Origin: Podospora pseudoanserina
Lineage: Eukaryota > Ascomycota > Sordariomycetes > Sordariales > Podosporaceae
Direction: 5' to 3'
DNA: 64,000 bases
NCBI RefSeq assembly: GCF_035222485.1
Contig: NC_085921.1
Span: forward strand, 1,178,001-1,242,000
Shown: piece by piece, positions 11,341 to 22,710 of the stretch
Layout of the letters: each line of letters starts with the position of its first letter
Position numbering within the stretch: the first letter of the stretch is position 1
Translations under genes and position numbers: made by a program
Notes under the pieces: model-generated
The model's input: the letters and a program-made list of their open reading frames with translations, nothing else
What the model was told of the DNA's origin: nothing
The model's database searches: none

Positions 11341-11879
11341 TGTGCTGGTTGATGGCGTGAATGTCGTCGTGACGTTGAGCGGAGAGGAAAGGGAGATCGG
11401 AAAAGTTTTGGAGTTTTGTGTGGTTGAAGTTTTCAGGGCAAAAGTTCGAGTGGAGCTCAAGAGCTTGGCGGGGACCAGCTGGCAGTCAGCTGAGCGGCTG
11501 GTGTCCCACCGTCCTGTGGCTGCACTTCCCGCAGAGGCTTGGCAATACACAGGGGCCTTCGGAGCTTGTGAACGTCAGCTTCCAATTGGTGATGAGCTTC
11601 AATGACAACTTGGTCCCAAAGGCCGCTCCCAACGTGGGGTTTACAACATAGCAACTACGAAGTACAGATGACTCCACGCCAAATCTCTTGACGAATTCCC
11701 CGATATAATACTGTGCATCTTTCAGCCGCTCGGACTCAGTAGAACGAGTCCAAATTTCCATATCAGGCGGAGCCCGGGGATAGGTGGCATCCACTGTCTG
11801 GCGACGTCACTATCAGTACTGCGCATCTTCGTCCACTGCAGCGCAACAGCGAGAGCAGATGCGATAACCCCTCCATACC
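11341..11879. promoter_or_regulatory. Bidirectional promoter between eL36 and ZW10
   Basis: A 539-bp divergent intergenic region. It must contain both promoters and 5' UTRs. A minus-strand ORF (11486-11794) overlaps it and is discussed as a weak candidate. No TATA box is obvious near either start. Confidence 0.6.
11486..11794 (-). CDS. Possible uncharacterised ORF within the eL36/ZW10 promoter (weak)
   Basis: A 102-codon minus-strand ORF. Its first half (DMEIWTRSTESERLKDAQYY, then IGEFVKRFGVESS) reads like a helical protein. An adjacent frame carries QVVIEAHHQLEADVHKLRRP, as if a frameshift or short intron separated them. No family is recognised. It lies where the eL36 5' UTR is expected. 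It could be a decayed gene fragment, an upstream coding exon or chance. Confidence 0.15.
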   Translation of the reverse strand: MDATYPRAPPDMEIWTRSTESERLKDAQYYIGEFVKRFGVESSVLRSCYVVNPTLGAAFGTKLSLKLITNWKLTFTSSEGPCVLPSLCGKCSHRTVGHQPLS

Positions 11880-14591
11880 ATGGCTACCGATACTCCAGAG
11901 CCTTCAGCGACTCAACTGGCACAAGCACTCGTCGAATTTTCTTTACGCGGCTCTTTTCCAGAAGAAAATGTATCGTCACTGCCTCTCAAGCCCGATGCGC
12001 TGGCCGAAGCTATCAAGGCCCTCGCAGATGCCAGAGCTAAGCTCCAAGTATGAGGTTCTCCCACCCAATTGAGCATAATATAGGGATGCTAAGAACGATA
12101 TCTTTGTGCCCGAGCAGGCAGAAATTCATGCGATCAACGAGGATACCGCCGACGATGTGCGAGCATGGCAAACCAATGCGCAATCTGTCCAGGACGACAT
12201 GATCCGGTCGAAAGCGCTAGCAAACGAAATCATCAAAACTTCTGAAGCACCGGCAGTCTCAGGGAAGGATACCCACGATGCCGAGGCAAAGGCCGAGTTT
12301 CTGGTTCGGGAGCTCAACTACAACGCCCAAGTGCAGGAAGCTCTCAAAGGAATCAGGACAGTCAACCGCACACTCGATGAAGTTGAGAAAGCAAGAGATG
12401 AGCGGAGGATATTGGATGCGCTACACCTACTCGAACGATCATGGAAGGAACTTGATGCCATACCAGTCAACAAATCCTGTCGGGCAATCAAATTGCTGGA
12501 TATCAGAGCTTTTGAACTCAAATCTGAGGTTCATGAGGTTTTCGACCATGTGTGGAACGCGCTTATCAATGTTGATGTTGAGAAGCATACGGTCTCTATG
12601 AGCAGCGGCCGGGATGATGAACCTATGAGTCTCTCGGATGCGGTGATAGGTCTGCAAGCCTACAAGGAGGTTGACAGGCGTACGGCTCAGCTCTGGGCCA
12701 GCCTTAATGCGGCTGTCCTCGTTCCCAGAATGGATATGGAGAGAGAGACCTTGCCGGGCATTCAAATACAAGATGTAAGTGATCCATTTCCAGGAGATAG
12801 ATCTTGTCTAACATCAAGCAGAACACTCTGGAAGTAAAAGGTACGACAGATAAATCTGTCGAGTCTTTATTCACCGATCTCGAAAAGGTTTTTAGGTTCC
12901 TTGTTGAAAGATTACCCGGTGACTTGGTCGAGACCATTTCCCCCACCCTTCTTCCAGGGGTAATACACCGAGTAACCAGTGTATGGCTTGATTCGGCCGT
13001 CCCATCGTCTTTGAACGACATGGCGAGGTTTCAACAAGTCATCGCTCTCGCCAAAAGCTTCTGTGCGACACTACGGAAACTGGGATTCACAAATCTGGGA
13101 GATTTACTAGAGTGGACGGAAAGTGCCCCGAGGGTATGGCTCTCCAAGTGCAGGGAAGCCGCATTGGATGCGGTCCGCACAAAGCTGTCGAAAGGCTTTG
13201 GTGAACCGACCCGGGTAGAAAAGATCGAGAAGCAGATGGTGTCAAAGTCAGAAGGTCAACAAATAGCGGCCAATGGGGCCGCAGCTGTTGATGACGATGG
13301 AGAAGGATGGGGTGATGCTTGGGGTATTGGGGATGATGAGCCACCAAAAGAAGAGCCAAAAGAGGCGGAGAAGAAGGCAGCTGCCAAACCAGCGGATGAC
13401 GGTGACGAGGACGTAGCGGATGCTTGGGGATGGGGAGATGAGGCTGCCGAGGAGGAGCAGCTCATTGAGGAGACACGGAAGAAGACCGAGATGGAAGACG
13501 AGGATCCAGCTGATGCTTGGGGCTGGGGTGATGATACTAATAATGACGCGCTTACGGCTACAGCGACAGCTACAAAATCGGAGCCAGAGATCAGGGAACT
13601 AGTGTTGAAGGAGACATATAGCATTTCATCGATGCCACATCCTGTCTTGGACCTAATAGCAGCCATTGTGGAAGATGGTGCGGCTCTGACCCAGGACAGA
13701 CACGCGAGTAGCCCGGTAGCAGCAGCTGCGGCTGGACTGTTCGGTGTGCCGACTCTTGCGCTGGCATTATTCAGAGCCATCTCGCCTCACTACTACGCTC
13801 CAAAGGAGGGTGGGAATATGTAAGTTTGAACCCCCCTCACTCAGTTTTTGCTATGTTGTTCATCTCTAACCGACACGAAAAAAAGGTTCCTCTACAATGA
13901 CGCAACCTGGCTATCGGAAAAACTAGCGGATTTCTCGGCCACCTGGAAAACCCGCCATGATATCAGCACCCGAGCGCAAAACATGCTGAGACTAGACAAC
14001 GACGTCAAGGCTCTTCAAGGGTTTGCCAACCGCGCCTACACGAACGAGCTCAGTCTCAAAAAGATGATGCTGCGGGATCGGTTGGGGGGTGAGCAAAACC
14101 TTTTGCAGCTGGACGACACGGAATCCTACGTTGCGTCGGCGGTCTCGATGGTTAGGTCGATAGCGCTGGAGTGGGAGCCCATCCTGGCAAAATCTGTGTG
14201 GCAGCAGGCGGTTGGGTCGATGGTTGACGCGTTGGCGTCGAAGATTGTTTCTGATGTGATGGATCTGCCGTCTATTGGGCAGGAGGAGGCGTATAATATC
14301 GCGAAGCACATCGCTTCGGTGGAGGAGCTGGATGATTTGTTTTTGCCGAGCAAGGGGGAGGTGCCGTTGACGGCGCAGTTTGCGGGGAGCTGGTTGAGGT
14401 TGAAGTACTTGAGCGAGGTGCTGCAGAGCAATTTGAGGGATGTGAGGTATTTGTGGACGGAGGGGGAGCTGAGCTTGTATTTTGGGGTGGAGGAGGTGCT
14501 GGATTTGATTGGGGCTAGTTTTGAGGATAATGCGAGGACGAGGGAGGTGGTGAGGGAGATTAGGGGGAATCCGAGGCCTAGGGGGGAGTAG
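11880..14591 (+). CDS. ZW10: ZW10/Dsl1-family subunit of the NRZ/Dsl1 tethering complex
   Basis: An 842-residue subunit of the ER tethering complex that captures COPI vesicles in Golgi-to-ER transport; in animals the same protein also serves the kinetochore. Exons are 11880-12047, 12118-12774, 12822-13819 and 13886-14591. The introns keep phase and use GTATGA, GTAAGT and GTAAGT donors. The N-terminal helical domain includes LRTVNRTLDEV-type coiled coil (here GIRTVNRTLDEVEKARDERR) and VHEVFDHVWNALI. Around residues 436-510 an acidic linker carries three tryptophan motifs (GWGDAWGIGDDE, DAWGWGDEAAEE, DAWGWGDDTNND) similar to the coatomer-binding lasso of yeast Dsl1. The C-terminal part (FLYNDATWLSEKL, then WQQAVGSMVDALASKIVSDV) matches ZW10 C-terminal helices. 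Start chosen at the ATG giving MATDTPEPS. Confidence 0.85.
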
Positions 14592-15052
14592 TGGGAGGTT
14601 GGAGACTACGTTGTTCATGCAGCATCGTTGTTGGCAAAGGAAGCTTGCAGCCAACACAGTCCAGACAGTATTGATGTGTAGAATGGCGTTCTTTTTAGCG
14701 TTGGTCAATCCGATTCACATGCAAACCATTGAATACATACCTGGTTATTTATTGCGGAGGGTGGGGTCTCTGGGTTTTTTGTTGTCCCTGTTTCTCCAGA
14801 GGCCAGCCCCTCTTGATGTGTTCTCCGAGGAGCTCTCTCGCTCACTAGGTTTTTCCAGTTGTCTAGACGTCTCGGGCATAATATTTCACGATCTTTTTTT
14901 GACAGGGTTTGGTGGTGCTCTTTACTAGATAGGTAAGGTGAGGTGAGGTATCTCGATCAAAATGTGCACTTGAACAGTTTTGCATGTTTTTTTTCCTGCA
15001 GAGGAGAAGGAATGAAGGAAAGATCCTCCCCTGCCCGGGTTCGCTTCGATGC

Positions 15053-15054
<2 letters not shown>

Positions 15055-15105
<51 letters not shown>

Positions 15106-15106
15106 C
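15055..15106. repeat. Compound dinucleotide repeat (TC)n(GC)n
   Basis: About 18 TC units run directly into about eight GC units, a purine-pyrimidine alternating stretch able to adopt non-B DNA. Confidence 0.95.
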
Positions 15107-15255
15107 TCGCGCTCAATTCTTTCCTTCGGGGTGGTGTGTTTCGGTGTGGAGGAGGTGGTTTTTTTTTTCGTGGACTGATCCAGAACTTTGGGGTAAAGTA
15201 CCTAGGTAGGTATGGCTTGGGAGAAGAAGAAATGGTAGGTACCAAATGTCTCAGA

Positions 15256-15259
<4 letters not shown>

Positions 15260-15289
<30 letters not shown>
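15260..15289. repeat. (TG)n microsatellite
   Basis: Fifteen uninterrupted TG units, followed by an A-rich stretch. Confidence 0.95.
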
Positions 15290-15292
<3 letters not shown>

Positions 15293-17118
15293 AAAGAAAC
15301 ATACATGATAAATTATCATGATATCAACAGTAAGGTAACATGCACACTAATTATCGAATCGGTTGAATCGGACCCGGGGATCTGACGATCTGCTGTATCT
15401 CTTTCTCCCCCGCCTTTTTGGGAGCTCCCAACAATTGAGGAAAGGAATGGTTGTTGCTTTTTTTTTTTTTTTGGTGGATTGGGAGGGGGGCGAGCTGAGT
15501 ATCAAGATTGGGGAAGGGGAGGTAGGCGGGCAGGCGTGCTAGTATCGTACAGTATGCACAGCTGCTGCTGGAGGGGGATGCAGGAGGGAGAGAAAGCGGA
15601 AGTTCGGGAGAGACGGAGTTGGAAATGCCGAGTGAGGTGGAGGGGGGGGGGGGCGTTGTTTGGTGGTGAGAGAGAGATGTGTGTGTATGTGTCTTTTACT
15701 CAGGACATCGGTTGTAAGACAAAAAGATGCAGGAGAAGAGAAAGAAGCTAACTGCTGCATGGACAGGTGCTCATATGCGTGTCTCTGCGTCTTTAGCGTG
15801 GCAAGGCGTCCTTCAAGAGGCAGGATCAGGACGGTGACTGGATGGGATGTCGAGAGATGTTCACTGTCATGTCGAGTACGTACAGTACTTTGAGTTCCAA
15901 ACCCATTGTCGTCAGACCAGTTGGGAGGGCCAAGGTTTGGGGTAGATTGTACAGACTGTATGAGTTGCAGCAACTAGCCGTTGTTCAAGTTGTCAGCTGC
16001 TCGCTTTTTTTCTGGCTTTTGAGAAAATTATGAGGAGACAGCAAGACATGGGGTGTGGGCACTGGGATGAGGTGTGATGAGAGGAGATTGGAGAGAGAGC
16101 GGGTAAGGGGTAGTCAGAAAAAGATCCGTCGGTCGTTTATTCCCTCCCTCCCTCCCTTCCTTCCGCTGTCCGTTTCTTGTCTATGGGTCAACGGGGGACG
16201 ATAGGACCCGTTGCCTTCTTTTCTCCGCTACCGCTACCGCATCCGTTCCCGTAACCGTAGCGTACCCACTTCATCCATTGTGCTGGGTCTGTTCTTGCTC
16301 TATGGGATTTGGAAATGTGAGATGGGATTCATCTCATGTGCATGTTAGGATCGAGGAGCCTCTTACTGTCGAAGAAAAAGAATTACGAGATCTATGTGAA
16401 AAGAAGCAAACAGCTGTGAGGCATCTCTTCTCCGGCTAAATCGTGCCGTCTGTTTATCTTGTTGCTCTGAGAGACAATGCGGCCACTTCTGCAGCGTCCT
16501 CTGAGACGAGATTGTCTTCACCTTGCTACACGTCCGCCTTGCCCTGTCTCCCAGAATAGCCACACCGACTCACCGACTACTATACGCAAGCACAGATCAG
16601 CAAGCAATATATTCCAGCTTCACTTTTACCTGATCCGACAACAGCCAAGGCCATGATCCGAGCTGGCTCTGAAACAAAGTCACCGGCAAACAAAGCAATA
16701 TTTCACCGCGCTGGCTGGCCCATCCATGTCGAGGCAGGAAGCCTTGTGTGACCCGAGAGAATAGAACACCTCCAAGCCTCGGGCCGGCAAGTTGCATCTC
16801 GCTGATCGGAACGGCCGGCATTATTCCTTCTTTTTTCTATTCTTTCGCTCTTTTGTTCAGCCAATCAGCTTCAAAGGATTGTTTCCCCTCAAAAAGGATC
16901 ACACAACAGATCAAAAGAAGAAATGAGCATATGCAAACCAGGGGAAAGAAAGGGGGCTGGGAGGGGAACCGTCCATTCACAAACGGTGATATACCGACAT
17001 GATGCATGCGTAGTTTATATACATAAATAACAGCTGAACAAGGAGGGTATGTTGTGGATGAAGAGATTGGTACTGTAAAAGTAGGTTGACGTATATTATA
17101 TTTTAAACTATGCTTCAA

Positions 17119-17206
17119 AAGATACTTGATAGGCTTGTATAGATAGTTGGAGGGTCTTGAAAAGATAACCAATAGGTCTTGAAAGATAGTTGAGAGGCCT
17201 ATTCGA
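17119..17206. repeat. Degenerate ~22-nt tandem repeat, about four units
   Basis: Successive units start near 17119, 17139, 17161 and 17183 and share an AAGATA(G/C)TTG core followed by (A/G)GG(T/C)CTTGA. The copies are diverged, which suggests an old array. Confidence 0.6.
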
Positions 17207-18438
17207 CGTGGAGGGGTGAGGGCGAGAGTGAGTGGTTGAAATGACAAGACAGAAGCCTCCATCTGTTCGTCGGTAAACAGGCTTGGACTGAGGCAACCTG
17301 CAAGAATGCAGAGACGCAGAGATGGCATAGTGCGAATAAATGAGCCCACCAGCAGCCATCATCAAAGTTGCTCACCACCGAAAGAAGCAGGTCAAAGATT
17401 AGGTATGGTCGGGTATGTCCGTCCTTTCACAGGTAGTACAGCACAGAGTGATAGCTGCCATGCCAAAGTTTACGATACTTAACGCGAGAGAGCCAATACC
17501 GAAACAGGAAATCCGTCTCATGTCTATCCTCAGATGCAAAGGCAATTGGCATTGATGCGAGTTACATACCTGCATGCATACCAAGAGAGCAGACTCAAAG
17601 AATGATGAATTACCGCTTGCTGCTGCAAAGTCCCAAAGCCATCAAGGTCCTCACTTTGCAGCGCCTTTGCAGCTGATGACCTCTCGGTGTTACTCATTCC
17701 CAGTTTACTTGTGATACCTACCTCAACCCTGTGCCACCTCTTCCCCAGATTATCTGAGCAACTTATCTATGTGCTCGTACACAGGGTCAATCTCAAGCAG
17801 TATGTCCAGTCTGCTGACTTTGTTTGTTTGGAAACATTACCCCTGAGCAGACCCACCATTCCCCCCTGTCGTCTCCTCGCCTCACTTTACCACAATGCTT
17901 CCAACACGCCTCGTTCAACACCACCCATCCATCCTATGATGTGGGGAAAATATTGAAATCCACAAGGAGCTTCCCTGCCCATCAATCTAAAACATCCAAA
18001 TCTATCAACTCGCTGCAAGTACCCGCTGCTTGATCATACCCCCATCCTTGCTTGTGTGCCCTCCCCAGGCCAGTCAAGCCTCACCCCCCTCCTCATTGAC
18101 CGCTCCTTTCTTCCTGCAACCCCCGCGCAGGAAAAGAGACAAAACGCCTCAAATGTCTCTGTCCCTCCTGTCGGCTGTCTTGTCAGTCGCCTGTCGTTGT
18201 CAGATACTGAGACTTTGCTCGGCAGGAGAGGGGAAAATATGCGGGTAGCCATATCCCTCATCCAAATGCCACCCTCCCCATCTCCATCCTGGCTATCTTC
18301 TTTTTGACCGCTCCAAGATGACGTTTGCTTCGCGGTTACCTGCTTGCTTCAGAACGCGAAATCGAGAACCTCGCCGCCTTGTCAAGGGGTCAACCCCGCG
18401 ACGGCTGGGTACATTCTTTCATGACTGCTCGAGGCTAT

Positions 18439-18969
18439 CAAGGTATATCTAAGAACGATTTCAGAGGCGCCATGTCTTGACCGTCGTATGTCTCATCCGC
18501 GGCTGTTGTTAAGTCACATATCACGCTCAGAGAATCTCGGCTAGGTGCTTGCATCTTCGAGGCCATCAAGGTCAGGCTCAAGGTCACAAGCAAATCATTC
18601 TGCTTCCATAAGGTAGCCTCATGTGTTGCTGTCTCGTCTTGCTTGGCTGCCAGCACTATCGGTTCGTGATGAGCTCAAGGTTCAAGGGTCCACTGGCCAG
18701 TTGCTTGCATGATTCTTCTCAAGTCCGTCATTCTGTGCTGGCTGATTTTGGTTCTAGCCGCATCCGAGTGTCTTGCTTGTCACTTTCTCATGACAAGGTC
18801 AGGGTTCATCGAAGATACTCGACAAATACAGACCCCAGACCACACCAAACATTGTTTGAATCATGATTCCCAGCTCCCGACTAGGCCGCATCATGTCTCT
18901 CACGTCGTTGGCATGATCAAGGTTCAGGGTTCTAGACTCAGGGGTACTTGGCCTTTTCTCTCTCAAGGT
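18439..18969 (+). promoter_or_regulatory. Cluster of seven CAAGGT motifs
   Basis: CAAGGT occurs at 18439, 18567, 18579, 18676, 18794, 18918 and 18964, all on the plus strand. That is far more than the roughly 0.13 expected by chance in 530 bases with even composition. Several copies are followed by TCA or TTCA(A/G)GG. The factor is unknown; a regulatory role is inference. Confidence 0.35.
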
Positions 18970-21900
18970 ACCGAAACTACTCTCGACAATTGTCGAGACC
19001 GGTATACAGACAGCACACATTCGAGGGCATCACAACGACATGTCTCACCTCCTGCCTCGCTGCCCAAACCTGCAACCTGTTGCTACCCTTTACCGACCGA
19101 GAGCGACCCGTACCGGCACCATCCGTCCCGTGCCCGTTCTTTCATTATCTCTGGCGTTCTTCACCGCTGGTCTCACACCTAGTGTAGCAGTGAAGCTGCC
19201 CTTGCCCAGCCCGTGATGATCTTGGAATCGGGATAGAAAGTACCAGGCAGTTTAAGCAGGTATTCAGAACCCGGTCACCTCACCGGTACTTCTCACCTCG
19301 TCCCTTCGTTCCCCGTCTTCACCGGTGGTCTCACTTAAACCAAACTTTCCAACGAAACAGGTCTGCAAGTAAGAGTTTTCTGCATCAGACACGCAATTGT
19401 CTCTGTTCAGCCTAGCCCAGGCCAGTCTACTCGGCATCGGCAATGTTGACTGAAAGTGATCCGAGACCTCGTGTAAGCCGGGCACAAATGAGTGTTACCG
19501 ACGACACATGCCACTCCCTAATTCCCGAAAGCCTACCGACCAACACCGAGGCCTCCTCATGATATCTCCGAGCCTTTGGTTTTGTAATCAGCTAGAATTT
19601 GTAACACACAGGTTTGCTATCATCAGTCAGCCATCTGACGACACTCAAACAAAGACCGGGAACATCTCAACACCTCGAGCATTGCATCTATGACGAAATC
19701 CGGTGATATTTCCGAACAAAAACTACTCCCGACCTCGGACAACGTTTGGTCCAGACTGTCGGGACGATCTGTCCAACAAAGCAAAGCCAGATGGCAGCAA
19801 AGAAGAGCCGGAGTAAGCCCCGAGTTTGACCTCCGACCTCGGTGGCTACCGCTCTAATCATTTCTCGACGAATCACAATAAGGGGCTAGAAAAAGAAAGG
19901 AAAAAGAAATGAGGAATGCAAGATGCAGCACCCGGGGCAGGTACCTCGCTGTCGGGAAAGACCATATTGGCAAGACGATAAGACTGGCCGGACTGGCAGG
20001 GGATGAAAGGCACAGAAAGAAAGAAGGCAACCATTACCTACATTGCTTCCGAAATACAGCCAATCACACAGCCCTCACACAGGGAGCCACGAAAACCATC
20101 GTACTTGCAGCGATATTTTCTTTGCTGGTTCCAGCACAGGCAAGTAAAAGTGCAAAAGTGATGCTGTGTATCCCTCATCGTCGTTCCCTCCGTCATACCT
20201 ACCCGCCCGCTCCATCCATCCCATCCCAAACCTTCCTGATCAAATCAACCAAAATCTCAAAATATCACTCCTGCTTACTCTCCCGGAGAAGCAGACCAGG
20301 CTGGCATCGGGTACAGTCACCACCCCCTTCCCCTTTCCTTCTAGTCTCCCCGAGTAGACTCATGCGGGACCATGCGGCCTACCTGTCGTGTCACCCGGCC
20401 ACATATGTACAGTTCAAGAAAGGACCGTAGCATATGTATAGGTAGAAGCACGATCCTACATCCAGCCCCCAGTCGCCCAGTGATTCATGACATGGGAGGA
20501 AACTGCACGAATGCACTTGGCTCTCATCTGCCGTGATACACGACGCCTTATTTCACTTTGTTTGAGGGAAGATCAAAGCAGCAGTCAGTCACGGTTTTTT
20601 TGGTTTTTTTTTGTGCCGTGACGCTGGAAACATGGTGTCGGGTCCAACCTTGGAAAACAGAACCTTGGATTGGAACAGTCGCTTGCGCAAAGTTGATCAT
20701 ACCAAGGACTAACCAAAGCAAGAAAATATGCAACTGTAACCTCCGTCCCATTTCCGGCACAAACACAGGTTCTCTGCCTTATGGCCGTCCACCGCTTGCT
20801 CGGGCCGGGAGCTGCCCGGGGTATCCGGTCTTATCGTTTGCAATTCCCCGCCCTGGTTCTTTCTCTTCCCGAACAAGAGCAAGCGCTGAACGCATGAAAT
20901 ACGATAACAAAAAGCACATCACTTACGGGCGATAGCGTAGCATTTCCAGTCTCAATCTTACTGACGTGTCATGCAAGCCTGTCCCAATTCGAATGATGTG
21001 GAGCAGCGGTGAAGATACCGTGCAGCTTCAAGCTGCTTCCTACAGGAGCAAGACCAACCTCCGACCCCCGACGACGTGCCAACCAACCAGCGGAATATCC
21101 TCCGTGGACTTGGAATCCTTCCGAAAAGAAGAAACGCGGCGGCAGTTGACGAAGCCTGCCAGGCGGTGCAGTCGTCCGCAGTCCGCGCACGATGATGAGG
21201 CATCCATCAGCCCCAACCAGCCATCATCTTCGGAAGCAACCGAGATCATCTCAAGACTTCAATCTCGGGCTCTGTCACGGAGAACAACAGTGACACGGTA
21301 TGCCGAGGCCTCTTACAACAACATCAACTGCCTCACTGCTGGCTGGCGTAACCACCTCACCACCACCCACTCCACGTGCCAAAGCCAAATCTGATATCTT
21401 TGGCCATCTCTAGTATTCTTCCTTCAGGGGGGTGTTGTACCCGTACTACAGGATACCAACCAACCAACCAACCTAACCCACAGCCAGCCTTCCTGATACA
21501 GCTGCACTCCCCCACATTCACCATTATATCCATCAGCGCCTACCACCATGCGTGACACTGACCGACACACTTGCTGCCCGCTGATAAGGAAGCTACAGCA
21601 ACAAAGCTGCAACTGTCACTCGCTACTATACCTACTGCAGAGTTCTCCTTTGACAATAATAAATGCAACGGCGATACAAAACAATGACATTGATACCTCA
21701 TATTGCCGCTTGTCACACATGATGCTGCTCCTTTACGCAAAGAAACACGGCTGACCAACCTGTCCCCTACTCATCTCAGCCTCACCCGTTTCAAGCATCT
21801 ATTCTCACCCAACAAGACAAGTTGTAGGGCTGGATAAGCTCACATGACCCTTCCTCACGTTAGCTCACGTTAGTTCTCACGGGGACATCTAAAAACAACG

Positions 21901-22658
21901 GCATTGCTCCGGCGCATAACTCCGATGGCAGATATGACAGAGACAGCAACACCTGATTTGGCAAGCTCGGTTTTGCCAGACCGCCTGATGGTTCTGAACT
22001 GAAAAGATAGCCTTCTGCATGGGCTTGCTTTGCATCTGATATGTCGGGTTACACAAAGCCCAAAATACCACCTTGAGAGAAGCACAAAGAAAAGTCAGAA
22101 AGGGAAGGACCGCAAGAGGCGAGAGATCTATTGGGTAAGGTAATGAACAGGAGGTGTGACGATGAACACACTGCAAAGGGCAAGAGATGGAAAGAAGGGG
22201 GGAGAATGTAAGTTGCATGCTGGTGTCAAATGTCAACATCTCTTCAACATAAGGTACACCACACTACAACCTGCGGCCTGACTCATCACCAGGAGTTTGT
22301 ATATCCCTCTCACCCATGACACTCTTTCATTAGATGCGGCAGCAAATAACAACACCAGGTATCTCACTGCCTAAGTCAGCCATAACCTCAAAATATGCAC
22401 TCACGATGCACCCAAGACCTCTCATCTCACAAAGCCCTCATCACCTTCGACACCAAGAGACATGAGGAGACCGGCGAACAACCACGAAGTTTTTACAAAG
22501 TTCTCAGACCCCTTCTCACCTCTGCATCAAGCCCCCTCCTGTAAAAGCCCCAATCCAGCCATCCGATCGCTGCAATCGACCCAATGAGGCTGATTTATAC
22601 TAACGTCTTGTGCCGATGCCGAGGGGGACATCTCCCCGTTATTATTCACGAGGGACAA

Positions 22659-22659
22659 T

Positions 22660-22709
<50 letters not shown>

Positions 22710-22710
22710 C
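22659..22710. repeat. (CAA)n trinucleotide repeat
   Basis: About 17 perfect units followed by GGCAAC repeats. It is non-coding here, as neither strand belongs to a credible gene. Confidence 0.95.
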
